From Rickettsiales bacterium (lineage in GTDB: Bacteria > Pseudomonadota > Alphaproteobacteria > Rickettsiales > JALZUV01): 23,197 bases of DNA. The notes beneath the pieces are model-generated. The model was not told the DNA's origin. It searched no databases and saw nothing but the letters and a program-made list of their open reading frames with translations. The stretch is from NCBI GenBank assembly GCA_023301245.1, contig JALZUV010000080.1, positions 1 through 23,197 on the forward strand, in the 5' to 3' direction. The position numbers were made by a program, and so were the translations under genes. This document shows positions 22,956 to 23,197 of this stretch, piece by piece. Position 1 is the stretch's first letter. Each line of letters starts with the position of its first letter.

Positions 22956-23197
22956 ATGGAAATTAGCGTATCTGGTAAAGGCGTCAATATTGGCGAAGCA
23001 TTTCAAGAGCATGCTCAAGATAGATTAATTGAAGGCCTCGGAAAATACCTCAATAGAGTGGTGTCGGCCGATGTTATCGTATCAAAAGAAGCCCATTTAT
23101 TTGACGTGAAAATTCACGCTAACCCTGGAACAGCATCTAATATTGTCGTAAAAAGCACAGGCCAATCGCCTGATATTTATGCTGCCTTTGATGCTGC
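22956..23197 (+). CDS. hpf: Ribosome hibernation promoting factor (HPF/RaiA family), 3' truncated by window edge
   Basis: Binds the 30S subunit at the mRNA/tRNA channel and inactivates ribosomes in stationary phase or stress. Only the first 80 codons are present; the frame stays open to the edge. The translation begins MEISVSGKGVNIGEAFQEHA and reaches DIYAAFDA, both typical of the alphaproteobacterial protein, which is normally about 190 residues with a C-terminal dimerisation domain that would lie beyond the window. A GGAG ribosome binding site and a perfect TATAAT precede it. It is normally directly downstream of rpoN; here about 3.9 kb separates them and it has its own promoter. Confidence 0.93.
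   Translation, partial: MEISVSGKGVNIGEAFQEHAQDRLIEGLGKYLNRVVSADVIVSKEAHLFDVKIHANPGTASNIVVKSTGQSPDIYAAFDA

Overview
The window looks like a compact stretch of chromosome from an alphaproteobacterium with moderate GC content. The main support is the gene order: prfA-prmC-DUF4167, BolA next to a zinc/J-domain protein and CobS-CobT, and rnd-kpsF-lptC-lptA-lptB-rpoN followed by hpf. DUF4167, short ribonuclease D, CtrA-like TTAA-N7-TTAA sites and a CpaF ATPase also fit. I cannot name the genus. I saw no IS element, phage gene, CRISPR array, tRNA or rRNA. No gene-free stretch exceeds about 200 bases.

Layout. 1-1415 is the 3' part of a CPA1-type Na+/H+ antiporter with a nucleotide-binding-like tail. 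1510-2814 is an AlgD-like nucleotide-sugar dehydrogenase behind an array of CtrA-like half sites; it runs tail to tail into bolA (2811-3077, minus). A J-domain protein diverges from bolA and is followed by cobS, cobT, prfA, prmC and a DUF4167 protein (3130-8893), ending at a bidirectional terminator. A minus-strand operon comes next, transcribed as Stf0-type sulfotransferase, bioB, bioA, then an SLC13/RCK_C permease (14007 down to 8974). Diverging from it, rnd-kpsF-lptC-lptA (14055-16801) and lptB-rpoN (16869-19087) carry RNA processing, Kdo precursor synthesis, LPS export and sigma-54. After another bidirectional terminator lie a small membrane protein, two tandem pseudopilin paralogues (all minus) and a CpaF-type ATPase with an unusual N-terminal domain (21274-22866, plus). 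The 5' end of hpf closes the window.

The most notable features are: (i) a repeated promoter layout with a -10-like hexamer 6-8 bases before the ATG and no Shine-Dalgarno, implying leaderless mRNAs for about seven genes; (ii) an apparent AUC start codon in ribonuclease D; (iii) a degenerate cyclic-nucleotide-binding-like domain at the N-terminus of CpaF; (iv) a pilus-related insertion splitting the usual rpoN-hpf pair; (v) CtrA-like sites before the sugar dehydrogenase and one pseudopilin; (vi) cobS/cobT with a J-protein and no chelatase large subunit in view. Function calls rest on motif and family recognition by eye; no searches were run.
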